64,000 bases of DNA from an uncultured Celeribacter sp. (GCF_963675965.1 NZ_OY780935.1:2406501-2470500), one strand, 5' to 3'. Positions 16,343-27,908 are shown, counted from the stretch's first letter. The notes: a model not told the origin generated them from the sequence alone. A program made the numbers and translations.

Positions 16343-18451
16343 TTAGGCCTCCACTGGCAGATTCGCATCCTGCAACAGGCGTTTGTGCTTGCGCATTTCC
16401 CGCAGTGCGTCTCCGAAAGTGTGGATGCCTTTCTCTTCGGCCATGCGCAGCATTTTCAGAAAAGCCTCTGCCGTGGCCTGCGTGTCCCCCATGGCTGTGT
16501 GGCGCGCCTCCGGGGGAATGGTGATGCCAAGGCGGGCGCAGATCGCATCCAGCGTGTGGTCTTGCGACTGGCCGAAGACAATCGCGGACAACAGCACAGT
16601 GTCCAGAACCGGCTGGGTGAATTTCGCGCCAATCCCGGCCTCATGGCGGCGCAGGAACTCCAGATCGAACGGCGCATTATGCGCCACCAGAACTGCCTCG
16701 CGGGTAAAGCGATGCAGAGCGCGCCCGGCGATCTCGATGCGCGGCGCCTCGGCCACCATGGCGTCGGTGATGTGATGCACCTGCGTGGAGGAAGGCGGGA
16801 TCGGGCGTCCCGGGTTGACCAGCATGTCGAGTGTTTCGGTCTGTACGATCTTGCCGTTCACGACACGCAGGGCGGCGATCTGGCAGATTTCATCCCCCTG
16901 CGAGGGTAAAAGCCCGGTCGTCTCCGTGTCGAAAACCACATAGCTCAGACGGGACAGGGGCGTGTCCATGAAATCCTGCGGTGGTGTTTGCGCCAGAAGG
17001 TCAAAGTCATAGGTCACCGTGCGCCGGTTTTCTCCTGGCATGCGGCGCAGGCGGCGCGCCTGACGGATCGGCAGTTTCAGCACTGCGCGGCTGCCCCGGC
17101 CAAATTCGGGCCAGATGTCGGTGCCATGCAGGGCCAGCACTTCGCGGCCCGTCATGTCGTTCAACCCAACGTCCAGCGGGGTGTTCAGCCAGTGTTCCAG
17201 CCGGTCGACGGGCAGCGTGTCGCCGGTCCACCCCAGTGCCAGCATGGCCCCGGCAGGGGTGTCGCGGGTGATGAGAAAGGACAGGGCTTTGCCGCCGTCA
17301 CGGGTGATGCGGCGCGCGATTTTGCTCAGAAGCGCGGTGATCTGGATGGCATCCAGCGTCAGATCCATCGGTTCCGGCACATCTGCGATCAGTGCGATGT
17401 CGGACTGTGCCAGCTGCGCCGTCAGCGCGTCGCACAGATCGGTGGCCCGCACCTGCGCCATGGGCCAGCTTTCGGCCTTTGTGGCTTCATAGTCGGCGTC
17501 CAATGTGGCGAGGTCCCGGGTCAGATCGGCGATCTCTTCGATCAGCGCGGCATTCAGCCGGGCGTCATGGCGCAGCGCCGCGTCCGTGTCGCGCGCGGCC
17601 AGCGTGGTTTGCAGCGATGCGACGGCGGGACGCAAGCGGGTAAAGAGACGGGCCAAAAGCTGATCCCGGTCCCGGTGCTGCGCCAGATCGGCGGTGACGT
17701 CGTCCAGTGTCAGCACATAGGGCGGCGTTGGGTCTCCGGCATCCGCCGGATGCATCAGCCGCATGCGCGCCGCCAGCACCTGCCCGCCATGCCGGGTGGC
17801 GACGGTCACGGGCAGCACATGGCCTTCGCCGCCTTCGCCCGCGCACAGGCGGCGATAGGCAGCTTCCAGCGGCGCAGGGTGGAGAAATTCAGAGAGGGGA
17901 TGGTTCAGTCCGGGCAGATGGTCTGCGGACAGAAGATCTGCCGCCGCACCATTGTAAAAGGCGATCTTGTGATGGCCGGACACCAGCAGGATGCCAAGCG
18001 GCATCTCTGCTGCGAGGGCCGAGAGTTTTTCCTTTTCCTCGATCAGCCGGGTGGTTTCCTGTGCAACAGCCTCGGCCAGCTTGTTACGCGTTGCCGAGAG
18101 GTTTTCAGTGATCGCCTGAGCCGCCGGGGCAAGATCGCCAAGATAGCGGGCGCTGTTTTCGTGCAGCGTGTCGTTCACATCCGCATGGGCGCGCGCCAGC
18201 ATGCCGCCGGACAGCCGCTGGATCGGCTTGGCAACGTTTTCGTCGAACATCAGCCAGATCCAGACAGTGACGGCCAGAATCGCGAAGCTGGCGATGGCCC
18301 CGGCAAAGACGAAGCCATCGGAGGCTTCGGGAAGGCCAAGACGGGCATAGCCCAGATACAACCCGCCCGTGACGGCAACAATGGCGACCACGGCCAGCAG
18401 GACGAAGAACAGAAAGACACGCAGGCGCAGGGACCACTGTTCAACCTTCAT
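16343..18451 (-). CDS. Membrane sensor-like protein fused to a DnaQ-type 3'-5' exonuclease
   Basis: A 702-residue hybrid. Two membrane helices (about 9-31 and 46-67) are followed by a HAMP-like/coiled-coil stretch (about 70-145) and a PAS-like domain (about 145-260). Next is a region shaped like a histidine kinase core (about 265-475) that lacks the catalytic features: no phospho-His in the LARLFTRLRPAVASLQ helix, no NLLxNA box, no DxGxG. The C-terminal 190 residues are a DEDDh exonuclease with intact FDTETTG, HNAPFDLEF and HTAMGDTQAT motifs. The relatives I know are labelled DNA polymerase III epsilon-like and sit near actP/acs. The gene overlaps the upstream response regulator gene by 11 bp, so they are coupled. 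Domain calls are firm; role is unknown. Confidence 0.85.
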   Translation of the reverse strand: MKVEQWSLRLRVFLFFVLLAVVAIVAVTGGLYLGYARLGLPEASDGFVFAGAIASFAILAVTVWIWLMFDENVAKPIQRLSGGMLARAHADVNDTLHENSARYLGDLAPAAQAITENLSATRNKLAEAVAQETTRLIEEKEKLSALAAEMPLGILLVSGHHKIAFYNGAAADLLSADHLPGLNHPLSEFLHPAPLEAAYRRLCAGEGGEGHVLPVTVATRHGGQVLAARMRLMHPADAGDPTPPYVLTLDDVTADLAQHRDRDQLLARLFTRLRPAVASLQTTLAARDTDAALRHDARLNAALIEEIADLTRDLATLDADYEATKAESWPMAQVRATDLCDALTAQLAQSDIALIADVPEPMDLTLDAIQITALLSKIARRITRDGGKALSFLITRDTPAGAMLALGWTGDTLPVDRLEHWLNTPLDVGLNDMTGREVLALHGTDIWPEFGRGSRAVLKLPIRQARRLRRMPGENRRTVTYDFDLLAQTPPQDFMDTPLSRLSYVVFDTETTGLLPSQGDEICQIAALRVVNGKIVQTETLDMLVNPGRPIPPSSTQVHHITDAMVAEAPRIEIAGRALHRFTREAVLVAHNAPFDLEFLRRHEAGIGAKFTQPVLDTVLLSAIVFGQSQDHTLDAICARLGITIPPEARHTAMGDTQATAEAFLKMLRMAEEKGIHTFGDALREMRKHKRLLQDANLPVEA

Positions 18452-18830
18452 TGCGGCCCCCTGCGGTCAGGTCTTTGACGGTCTGCATGAGGGCCTCGAT
18501 GGAAAAGGGTTTTGCCAGAAAGGCATTTGCCCCCATGGCCAGGCCTTTGCGCTGTTCGGCGGCGGAGCTGCGTGCGGAGACCAGCAGCACGGGAATGTCG
18601 GCCAGATCCGCAGACAGGCGCATCGCCTGACAGATGGCATAGCCGGACTGGCCCGGCAGGGAGACATCAAGAATGACAAGATCAGGTGATTGGGCGCGGA
18701 TGTTGGGCAGGGCCTGATCGCCATCGGTAACACGGGTCACGTGGGCGCCGATGCGCTTCAACAGCAACTCCATGGCGATGGCGATATTGTCTTCGTCCTC
18801 GACAAGCAGGATATTCAATGGCTTGGGCAT
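18441..18830 (-). CDS. Single-domain response regulator
   Basis: A 129-residue receiver with no output domain. It has the acidic pair in LLVEDED, the phosphorylation-site Asp in LVILDVSLPG (about residue 54), a Ser in LLVSARSS and the Lys in FLAKPFS. It therefore looks phosphorylatable, although the protein encoded immediately downstream has only a degenerate kinase core. Its stop lies 11 bp inside that gene. It may signal by protein contact, for example to the exonuclease hybrid or to the DUF294 protein encoded upstream. Family is certain; partner kinase not visible in the window. Confidence 0.93.
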   Translation of the reverse strand: MPKPLNILLVEDEDNIAIAMELLLKRIGAHVTRVTDGDQALPNIRAQSPDLVILDVSLPGQSGYAICQAMRLSADLADIPVLLVSARSSAAEQRKGLAMGANAFLAKPFSIEALMQTVKDLTAGGRNEG

Positions 18831-18860
18831 GGTCTGTTTTGGTGCCTCCCTTGCCCTTTT

Positions 18861-19376
18861 CTAACGCAGTTGATCGCAGGCTGCGCGCAAAATCGGATCG
18901 TTGTCGGACAGCTCAATCCATTTCACCTGTGCCAGCATGTCCGGGATCGGGGCCTTGGCAAGACCGATCAGATCGGCGCGTTGCGGCGTATCGCAATCGA
19001 AGGCCACGGGGACAATGGCGCCGTCCTGATGGCGTGACAGCAGGTACATCTTGGTGACAACCACATCGCCGGACCAAGTGGCCTCTTTTCCATCGAGCGC
19101 CACGAAGCGGGTGGTGATCGGGGCCAGATAGGTCCAGGGCCGCCATATCTGTTTTTTCTCGATTTGCGTGGCAAGGACCGCATCGGGGCCCAGAGCATCG
19201 AGTGAACGGTTAAACCATGAATAGTCCATCTGCAGCGTGACGGCGAGCATCGCAAGACCCGCCGCAGCCGGGGCGAGCCATTTGGGCAACCGCCCCCGGG
19301 TGAGTTTGCGCAGGCCGAGGATCAGACCTGCGGCACCTACGCCTGCGATGATGGTCGCGAGAAATTCCATAAGCAT
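18861..19376 (-). CDS. Small membrane protein of the acetate locus, function unknown
   Basis: A 171-residue protein not assigned to a family. Two N-terminal hydrophobic helices (about 3-20 and 30-48) precede a soluble domain of about 115 residues with ATWSGDVVVTKMYLLSRHQ and a single Cys pair far apart (FDCDTPQ, RAACDQL). The soluble part may be periplasmic. Start at 19376 or the in-frame ATG at 19370 are both possible; neither has a strong ribosome site. It sits between the DUF294 gene (20 bp) and the response regulator gene (30 bp) on the same strand, so it is probably in the same transcript. Confidence 0.7.
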   Translation of the reverse strand: MLMEFLATIIAGVGAAGLILGLRKLTRGRLPKWLAPAAAGLAMLAVTLQMDYSWFNRSLDALGPDAVLATQIEKKQIWRPWTYLAPITTRFVALDGKEATWSGDVVVTKMYLLSRHQDGAIVPVAFDCDTPQRADLIGLAKAPIPDMLAQVKWIELSDNDPILRAACDQLR

Positions 19377-19396
19377 GGGGATTGGTCCCTTCTGAG

Positions 19397-21214
19397 TTAA
19401 CTGCGCGCCGCCGAGGCGCCAAGCGAAGATTGCATAGTCCGCACGATCACGAAAGCGTCGCGCAGGTGGGAACGTTCAAAGGCCGGAAGCGCCGGGGGGC
19501 TGAGGAAATTGTCGGGCCGCAGGCCTTCGCGCACCTGTGTTGCCTGATGTTCGAGCCGTTGATTTGCGATCATGTCATAGGCTGCCAGCAGGTCCCGCCC
19601 GCCGCTGTCGGAGATGACCTGCGCCTCAATCGCGGCTTCGATGCGGGCGCGGGTGTTGGGCGGTGTCAGCCCGCCCTGCAGCGCATAGACGCGCCCCAGA
19701 TCGACTACCGGCACGACGCCGTTGTGCTTCATGTCGATCTGATTGCGGTGTTCACCCGACCGGATCGTCGCAAAGCCGCGCAGCAGGCCCAGAGGCGGCG
19801 TGTGTTTGAGCGAATTGGCGATCATATGCGCCACGAAGATCGAGTTGCGCCCGGCGGCAGCCAGCGCCTTGTCCTGCAATGGGGTGAACAGCGCGGCGTC
19901 CCCGGCGATGGGGCGCAGATCGAACATGACTGAGGCAAGCATCTGGGCCATGTTGTCCGGCGTGTTGATCCATTTGTCGAAATACCCCGACCAGACTGAC
20001 AGCGGCTGACACCATTGCGGGTTGGTCGCCATCATGTCGCCAGGGCAGTAGACATAGCCGCAGGCGTCCAGCCCGTCGCAGACAAAGCGGGCCATGCGCC
20101 GGAAATAGGCGATTTCCTCCGGCCCGGCCTCATCGGAGAGGATCAGGCAATTGTCCTGATCGGAAACGCCGGTCTGTTCCTGACGTCCCTGCGATCCGCA
20201 GGCAGCCCAGAGAAAAGGGGTTGGGGCCGGGCCAAGCTTTTCCTGGGCAAGGGCGACAAGACGCCGGGTCACGATGTCGGCGACATCGGTGATTTTGCGG
20301 GTGACGATGTCATGGGCCAGATGCGCACCCACGAGCTGCATCAGAAATTCTGGCAGTCGCGCCGTGACGCGCGCGAGTTCGGTAATGGATTTTGCGCCTG
20401 AAAGGTCGAACACCATCTGCGTCTGCGATGAACCGAAAAAGCGGGTGATGTCGGTCTGGGTGACCATGCCGACAAAGCGGTCGCCTTCGACGATCGGCAG
20501 GTGTCCGATATGGTTTTCCAGCATGACGTGGATCACATCGGTACCAAGCGCCCCGGGCGTGAGGGTGATCGGATCGCGTGCCATGATGTCGGAAACCGGG
20601 CCGTTGATGTCGCGGTCCTCGGCTAGAACTTTGTTGGTCATGTCGCGCACGGTGACCAGCCCGACAAGCTGGTCGTTTTCGACCACGGCAACGGAGGAGA
20701 CTTTTTCATCTCGCATCTGGCGGGCGCAATCGGCAATGCGGGTCTGCGGGCTGCAGCGCACGGGTTCATGCGCCATCAGATCCGACACATGCTGTGTCAT
20801 CAGCCCCGATGTGCTTTGCGGGCGGGATTGGCCCCGTTTGAAATAGCGGGCGAAGGCCGGGTTGCCGGACAGACCTTCGCGGAAGGCGGCAGGGGTGAGG
20901 ATCAGCAGGGTCGTGTCGGTCGCCGCAGTGGCCGTTGTTGCGGCCAGACCGTCGCGGAGCAGGCCGCGCTCGCCGAAATGGTTCGATCTTTGCAGAAAGG
21001 ACACCTGTGCGCCGTTCACATCGGTGATTTCCACGGCTCCGTCCTTGATCAGATAGAGCCCTTCCAACAACTCGCCATGGGCGTAGATGACCTGACCCTG
21101 CGCGAAGGTTTTGCGCGAAAAGCTTTGGGCAAGCGCTTCGATTTCCTGGCGGGGCAGCACATCGTATGGGTGGGTCGTTTGCAGGAACCCGATGATCTTT
21201 TCGGTCACGTCCAT
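19397..21214 (-). CDS. cNMP-binding / CBS / DUF294 nucleotidyltransferase-like protein
   Basis: A cytoplasmic signalling-type protein of about 605 residues. Domains in order: cyclic-nucleotide-binding fold (about 15-125, with YAHGELLEGLYLIKDGAVEI), two CBS domains (about 155-275), a GlnD-like nucleotidyltransferase domain DUF294 (about 300-440) with ACGSQGRQEQTGVSDQDN, and a C-terminal DUF294_C helical domain. The GS-x-R-E and SDQDN motifs suggest the nucleotidyl-transfer site is intact. The start ATG ending at 21214 (MDVTEKII) is preferred; an upstream in-frame start would add eight unlike residues. Relatives of this protein lie beside actP in other proteobacteria, suggesting a role in regulating acetate uptake. 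Target unknown. Confidence 0.9.
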   Translation of the reverse strand: MDVTEKIIGFLQTTHPYDVLPRQEIEALAQSFSRKTFAQGQVIYAHGELLEGLYLIKDGAVEITDVNGAQVSFLQRSNHFGERGLLRDGLAATTATAATDTTLLILTPAAFREGLSGNPAFARYFKRGQSRPQSTSGLMTQHVSDLMAHEPVRCSPQTRIADCARQMRDEKVSSVAVVENDQLVGLVTVRDMTNKVLAEDRDINGPVSDIMARDPITLTPGALGTDVIHVMLENHIGHLPIVEGDRFVGMVTQTDITRFFGSSQTQMVFDLSGAKSITELARVTARLPEFLMQLVGAHLAHDIVTRKITDVADIVTRRLVALAQEKLGPAPTPFLWAACGSQGRQEQTGVSDQDNCLILSDEAGPEEIAYFRRMARFVCDGLDACGYVYCPGDMMATNPQWCQPLSVWSGYFDKWINTPDNMAQMLASVMFDLRPIAGDAALFTPLQDKALAAAGRNSIFVAHMIANSLKHTPPLGLLRGFATIRSGEHRNQIDMKHNGVVPVVDLGRVYALQGGLTPPNTRARIEAAIEAQVISDSGGRDLLAAYDMIANQRLEHQATQVREGLRPDNFLSPPALPAFERSHLRDAFVIVRTMQSSLGASAARS

Positions 21215-21346
21215 GGTCGATCCAGTCTCGCAAGGCAAAGGGACGGGGCGTCCTCAGGATGAAAAAAAGGGCGCGAGGCGATGTCTGCCCCGCGCCCGAT
21301 CAACTATGACTTCGGGCGGGCCGTCTGGCCAGCCCGAAGCGGGCGT

Positions 21347-23071
21347 TTAGTGATCGACGGCTTCGCCGGCACCGCGCGGGATGCGGATGCTTTCGATCAG
21401 CTCCTGAATTTCGACCGGCGGCTCTTCGGAGGCGTTGGACACCACATAGGCCACGGCGAAGTTGATGATCGCGCCAACCGCCCCGAAGGAGGTGGATTTG
21501 ATCGACAGCAGCAGCGGATCCGCATCCGTGAAGCTGTTGGTGCCGGGGATGAAGAACCAGCCCTTATGCAGGAAGATGTAGACCACGGTCACCAGCAGGC
21601 CTGCCAGCATCCCGGCTACGGCACCCTTGTTGTTGATGCGCTTCGAGAAGATGCCCATCATCAGTGCCGGGAAGATCGAGGCAGCTGCCAGACCAAAGGC
21701 CAGTGCCACGGTTTGTGCCGCAAAGCCCGGGGGGTTGGCCCCCAGATAGGTGGCGATCACGATGGCCACGGCCATGGAGCCACGGGCCCACATCAGTTCG
21801 CCTTTTTCCGAGATACCCGGATTGAGCTGCGATTTGATCAGGTCGTGGGATACGGCCGAAGATATCGCCATCAGCAGGCCGGCTGCGGTGGATAGCGCGG
21901 CTGCCAGACCACCGGCCGCGATCAGGGCGATCACCCAGGACGGCAGGTTGGCGATTTCCGGGTTGGCCAGAACCATGATGTCGCGGTTCACGTCCAGTTC
22001 GTTGGCGTCACCTGCCAGATACTGGATGTTGCCGTCGCCGTTCTTGTCTTCAAAGCTCAGCAGGCCGGTTTGTTCCCAGTTTTTCATCCAGTCCGGACGC
22101 GCTTCATAGGCGATGGGCGTTTCCGTCGTGCCTTGCGGATAGACGGTGTCGATCAGGTTCACACGGCCCATGGCGCCAACCGCAGGTGCGGTGAGATACA
22201 GCAGCGCGATGAACACCAGCGCCCAGCCCGCGGAAGAGCGTGCATCGGACACTTTCGGCACGGTGAAGAAGCGCACGATCACATGCGGCAGGCCGGCGGT
22301 GCCGATCATCAGCGACATGGTGAACAGGAACATGTTCAGCGTGGTGTCCGTCTGTTTGGTGTATTCGGTGAAGCCCAAATCGGTCAGCATGCCGTTCAGC
22401 GTGGCCAGAAGCGGCTCGCCCGAGGCAACATGGTCCGAGAACAGGCCCAGAGGCGGGATCGGGTTGCCGGTCAGCTGCAGCGAAATGAAGATCGCCGGGA
22501 TGGTGTAGGCGATGATCAGAACGACATATTGGGCAACCTGCGTGTAGGTGATGCCCTTCATCCCGCCGATCACGGCGTAGAAGAACACGATGGCCGCGCC
22601 GATCAGCAGACCGGTGAGGTTTTCCACTTCAAGGAAGCGCGAAAAGGCGACGCCGACGCCAGTCATCTGGCCGATCACATAAGTGATCGAGGCGATGATC
22701 AGGCAGATCACGGCAACGGTGCGCGCCGTCTGGCTGTAGAAGCGGTCGCCAATGAACTCCGGCACGGTGAATTTGCCGAACTTGCGCAGATAGGGGGCCA
22801 GCAGCATGGCCAGCAGCACATAGCCACCGGTCCAGCCCATCAGATAGGCAGAGGTGTTGTAGCCGCCAAAGGAAATGATCCCCGCCATGGAGATAAAGGA
22901 GGCGGCAGACATCCAGTCCGCGCCGGTGGCCATGCCGTTGAGCACGGGGTGCACACCCCGGCCAGCCGCATAGAATTCAGATGTGGACCCGGCACGGGCC
23001 CAGATCGCGATACCGATGTAGAGCGCGAAGGTCGCGCCCACAACGATCAGGTTGAGGGTAAATTGATCCAT
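21347..23071 (-). CDS. actP: Cation/acetate (monocarboxylate) symporter, SSS family
   Basis: Inner-membrane sodium:solute symporter, 574 residues with about 13 hydrophobic helices. It opens with LNLIVVGATFALYIGIAIWARAG and includes the SSS hallmarks GDWMSAASFI-like (GADWMSAASFISMAGI), AYLMGWTGGYVLLA and GGLAAALSTAAGLLMAISSA. A large loop with DKNGDGNIQYLAGDANELDVN (read in two parts) resembles the VC_2705 subfamily that pairs with a DUF4212 subunit. The DUF4212 gene ends 13 bp upstream and acs is just beyond, so acetate or a similar short acid is the likely substrate. High confidence in the family; exact solute inferred. Confidence 0.92.
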   Translation of the reverse strand: MDQFTLNLIVVGATFALYIGIAIWARAGSTSEFYAAGRGVHPVLNGMATGADWMSAASFISMAGIISFGGYNTSAYLMGWTGGYVLLAMLLAPYLRKFGKFTVPEFIGDRFYSQTARTVAVICLIIASITYVIGQMTGVGVAFSRFLEVENLTGLLIGAAIVFFYAVIGGMKGITYTQVAQYVVLIIAYTIPAIFISLQLTGNPIPPLGLFSDHVASGEPLLATLNGMLTDLGFTEYTKQTDTTLNMFLFTMSLMIGTAGLPHVIVRFFTVPKVSDARSSAGWALVFIALLYLTAPAVGAMGRVNLIDTVYPQGTTETPIAYEARPDWMKNWEQTGLLSFEDKNGDGNIQYLAGDANELDVNRDIMVLANPEIANLPSWVIALIAAGGLAAALSTAAGLLMAISSAVSHDLIKSQLNPGISEKGELMWARGSMAVAIVIATYLGANPPGFAAQTVALAFGLAAASIFPALMMGIFSKRINNKGAVAGMLAGLLVTVVYIFLHKGWFFIPGTNSFTDADPLLLSIKSTSFGAVGAIINFAVAYVVSNASEEPPVEIQELIESIRIPRGAGEAVDH

Positions 23072-23084
23072 CTCTCCGGGCTCC

Positions 23085-23342
23085 TTACTCGTCGACGCCG
23101 TGTTCTTTGTCGAGTTTGTTCATCTTGATCGCATAGGCAAAGATCAGCACCAGAAACACGAGGATCGCGCCCTGTTGTGCAAACCAGAAGCCAAGATCCG
23201 TGCCGCCGACGGCGATGCCGGATAGCACCGGGCGCAGCAAGATGCCAAAGCCGAAAGAACAGATGAACCAAATCACCAGCGAGATGCCGATGATCCGCTT
23301 GTTCGCTGACCAATAGGCATTGTTGTCTGAATTGTCCGCCAT
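23085..23342 (-). CDS. DUF4212 small subunit of the sodium/solute symporter
   Basis: An 85-residue membrane protein with two helices (about 17-40 and 50-70). It carries the DUF4212 pattern YWSANKRIIGISLVIWF, followed by GTDLGFWFAQQGAILVFLVL and a charged tail. Such proteins are encoded next to VC_2705-type symporters and are thought to form a complex with them. It lies 13 bp before actP on the same strand. A GGGAGG-type ribosome site (GGACCGC is nearer, with GGGAGGACCG upstream) precedes the ATG. High confidence in the family. Confidence 0.93.
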   Translation of the reverse strand: MADNSDNNAYWSANKRIIGISLVIWFICSFGFGILLRPVLSGIAVGGTDLGFWFAQQGAILVFLVLIFAYAIKMNKLDKEHGVDE

Positions 23343-23535
23343 GTTGCGGTCCTCCCTTTTGTCCCCGATCCGTCCGGTCGTCGTGTCGCGCCGGTCCGGA
23401 TCTGTGTGGGGGACCCCGCCTCCCTGCGGGACCCTCCAGTTTTATCAGATGGGGCCAGGTTCTGAGACTGACCCCGGGGCATCGCGCCTTTATCTTGTGG
23501 TGCGATGCAGGCACTCTACCATATTTGCGTAATTT

Positions 23536-25500
<1,965 letters not shown>

Positions 25501-25739
25501 GATGCCTCCCATTCTGTCTGCTGGCGGGGCCGTGGTCGCAATGAATGACCGGGGGCCGCCTTATGTGCGCCGGATCGGAATCTGGCGCCCTCCTCAAGAG
25601 ATAGGTTTACAGATAAATCTGTGAAACTTCTTCTAACTTGCTGCAATGTATGAGTTTATTTGTAAATATATTCACCAATTAGAACATGTGTCTGTAAATA
25701 AAATTCACAAAAATTGAAAATTCATTTAGGAACAAGGCG
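25501..25739. promoter_or_regulatory. Intergenic, AT-rich stretch between acs and the EPS kinase gene
   Basis: The acs leader (25501-25610) is GC-rich, while 25611-25738 is strongly AT-rich (many TAAAT/ATTT runs) and follows the 3' end of the kinase gene. It likely contains the acs promoter, though I cannot fix -35/-10 boxes. No hairpin with a T-run stands out for the end of the EPS operon, and no small gene is supported. Confidence 0.4.
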
Positions 25740-27908
25740 TTAACCCTGTGCTGGTGCGGGGTCGGCGGCAGAGGCTGCCGCCGGCGCGGTGGCTTGTGTG
25801 CCATAGGAGCCGTAATAGCTGTAGCCCGAGGTCTTGAACCGGTTCAGGTTCAGAACCGAAAATACGGCGGTTTCGGCCCCTATGGCCTCTGTCAGCTGGG
25901 CATAGGCATCGCGCAAGGCACCTTGCGAGGTGCGCCCATAGCGCACGCAGAGCAGGACTTCATCCACCATCGGCGCGACATAACGGGCGTCGACCACCGG
26001 TAGAAGCGGCGCCGTATCGATCAGGATCACATCCATCTGCGACCGGGCCTGTTTGATCAGGTTTTCAAAAGCGCTCGATTGCAGCAGTTGATCGGTGGGA
26101 ATGCGGCTTTGCCCGCGCCCAAGGATGACCCCGCTATCGCTTTTCGGGTCGGCGACATAGAAAGACAGATTGTCGGGGTCCGTGTTCTGCGGGTTTTGCA
26201 GATAGTCGATAAAGCCTGTGTCCGGGGCATGGCCGATCTGCAGGTGCTGGGTTGGCTTGCGCAGATCCGCATCGATCAGCAAAACGCGTTTTCCGGTCGC
26301 GGCATAGGTGCGCGCAAGGGCCAGTGACAAGGAGGATTTGCCCTCTGCCGACACGGCGGATGTGACCATGATCACGCGGGCAGTCTTGTCAGCACGTCCG
26401 GGCTGCGCCTGATCGAGTCCGGCCTTGATCCGGCGCAGGGACTCGGCAAAGGCGGATAGTGGCTGATCCACGATGAGATCCGCCACGGAGCTTTGCCCCG
26501 GCGCCAGATCGGCTTTCGGGACAGTCGCCAGAGCGCGCACCGGCAGCACATTGTTCAACTGCTGTTGCGAGACCACGCCACCAACGACGTATTCATAGAG
26601 CAGCGCCAGACCCGTGCCCACGGCAAGAGCCGCGAGAATGGCCAGCCCCAGCAGTAGACCGGTTTTGGGTGAGCTCGGGTGCAGCGGCGCGATGGCCGGG
26701 GAGACGATGCGGCTGTCGGCGACCTGAACCTGCGCCTGGGCCTCCAGATCGCGCATGCGGGTCAGAAGCGTCCGATATTGTCGCTGGGCGATGTCGGCCT
26801 CTTGTTGCAGGGCGTAAATTTGGGACAGGCTGTCGGGCGACAAATTGCCCTGCAGCAGGGCCGTGCGCAGATTGCCCTGCAGGGAGGCGCTGTTTTCGCG
26901 CAGGCCTGCGAGGGTGCTTTCCAGCGCGGTCAGGTTGTCATTGGCGGTGCGCTCCAGCTCTGTTTCAATCTCCAGCAGGCTGGCCCGTAGGTTGACGGCT
27001 TGGGTGCTGCCGGGGGTGGTGCCTGACAAGCGATCGCGGATTTCGCGGCGCTGACGGTCCAGAGAGGTCATGGCCTCAGAGGACAGAGTGTCCAGTAGGC
27101 CGTCCCAGTTGCGGCGATCAAGGGCCGCTTGCGCCGTTTGCAGCCGGGATTGCGCTGCAAAGCTGTTGTCGCGCGCGTCCTGATAAGCCTGTCGCAGGTT
27201 GCTGAACTCTTCGGTGCCAATCTCCTGTTCCAGCCGGTCCAGATTGTCGTCGATAAACCTGTCGAAATTGGCCTCGCTCTGGCTCAACTGACCGCGCGCA
27301 CGGTCGATTTGCGCCTGAAGCACATCGCGGGAGGCCAGTGCGGCATCGGTTTTGGCGGTGATTTGCAGGTCGATATAGGCCTGTGACATCACATTCGCGA
27401 GCTCAGCCGCCTGTTGCCGGTCGGGCGAAGCGACCGTGACCGTGATTAGGTAGGTCAGACCGCGTCGCCGGATCGTGGTGGCCTCTGACAGACGACGCAG
27501 ACTTTCGGTCAGGGCGGCATTTCCGCTGCCCGTCTCGGGCGCGGGCATGCCAAGGGCCATTTTGAGTTTGTCGATACGGCTCAGATGTGGACCGAACTGC
27601 GGATCTTGCAACAGCGCGGCACGCTCGATGGTCGCCAGCAGTACCTTGTTGGAACGCAGGATTTCCACCTCGCTTTCCAGCCGCGCATTTTCGGCAGCCC
27701 CTGACAGTGAGGCTGTGCCTTCGGATGTCAGCAGGTCCTTGTTCGACGGATCCACGTAAATCAACGTTGAGGCTGAAAAGATGGGTGTGGCATTCAGCAG
27801 ATACAGCAGGACAATCAACAGAACCGTTGCGGCGCTTGCCAGTACCAGTTTGATTTGACGACGAAGGATGGCCGGAACTCCGGTGAATGCCGTGTCAGTG
27901 GTGGGCAT
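25740..27908 (-). CDS. Polysaccharide chain-length regulator / bacterial tyrosine kinase (Wzc/ExoP type), copy 1
   Basis: Inner-membrane protein of 722 residues that should control polymer length and export. A Wzz-type N-terminus has helix one (about 17-40), a long periplasmic coiled-coil region, and helix two (about 418-443). The C-terminal BY-kinase has Walker A SAVSAEGKSS (about 520), Walker A' VLLIDADLRKP (about 543), Walker B VILIDTAPLLP (about 629) and a Tyr cluster SGYSYYGSYG (about 694-703) for autophosphorylation. It is the last gene of the block starting at 31209. A second, dissimilar kinase lies at 36033. High confidence in the class. Confidence 0.92.
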   Translation of the reverse strand: MPTTDTAFTGVPAILRRQIKLVLASAATVLLIVLLYLLNATPIFSASTLIYVDPSNKDLLTSEGTASLSGAAENARLESEVEILRSNKVLLATIERAALLQDPQFGPHLSRIDKLKMALGMPAPETGSGNAALTESLRRLSEATTIRRRGLTYLITVTVASPDRQQAAELANVMSQAYIDLQITAKTDAALASRDVLQAQIDRARGQLSQSEANFDRFIDDNLDRLEQEIGTEEFSNLRQAYQDARDNSFAAQSRLQTAQAALDRRNWDGLLDTLSSEAMTSLDRQRREIRDRLSGTTPGSTQAVNLRASLLEIETELERTANDNLTALESTLAGLRENSASLQGNLRTALLQGNLSPDSLSQIYALQQEADIAQRQYRTLLTRMRDLEAQAQVQVADSRIVSPAIAPLHPSSPKTGLLLGLAILAALAVGTGLALLYEYVVGGVVSQQQLNNVLPVRALATVPKADLAPGQSSVADLIVDQPLSAFAESLRRIKAGLDQAQPGRADKTARVIMVTSAVSAEGKSSLSLALARTYAATGKRVLLIDADLRKPTQHLQIGHAPDTGFIDYLQNPQNTDPDNLSFYVADPKSDSGVILGRGQSRIPTDQLLQSSAFENLIKQARSQMDVILIDTAPLLPVVDARYVAPMVDEVLLCVRYGRTSQGALRDAYAQLTEAIGAETAVFSVLNLNRFKTSGYSYYGSYGTQATAPAAASAADPAPAQG

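Noticed and set aside
16988..18478. Plus-strand open frame of about 496 codons
   Set aside because: It lies opposite the exonuclease hybrid gene; the Gln/Arg/His/Gly composition is typical of antisense frames and it has no motif.
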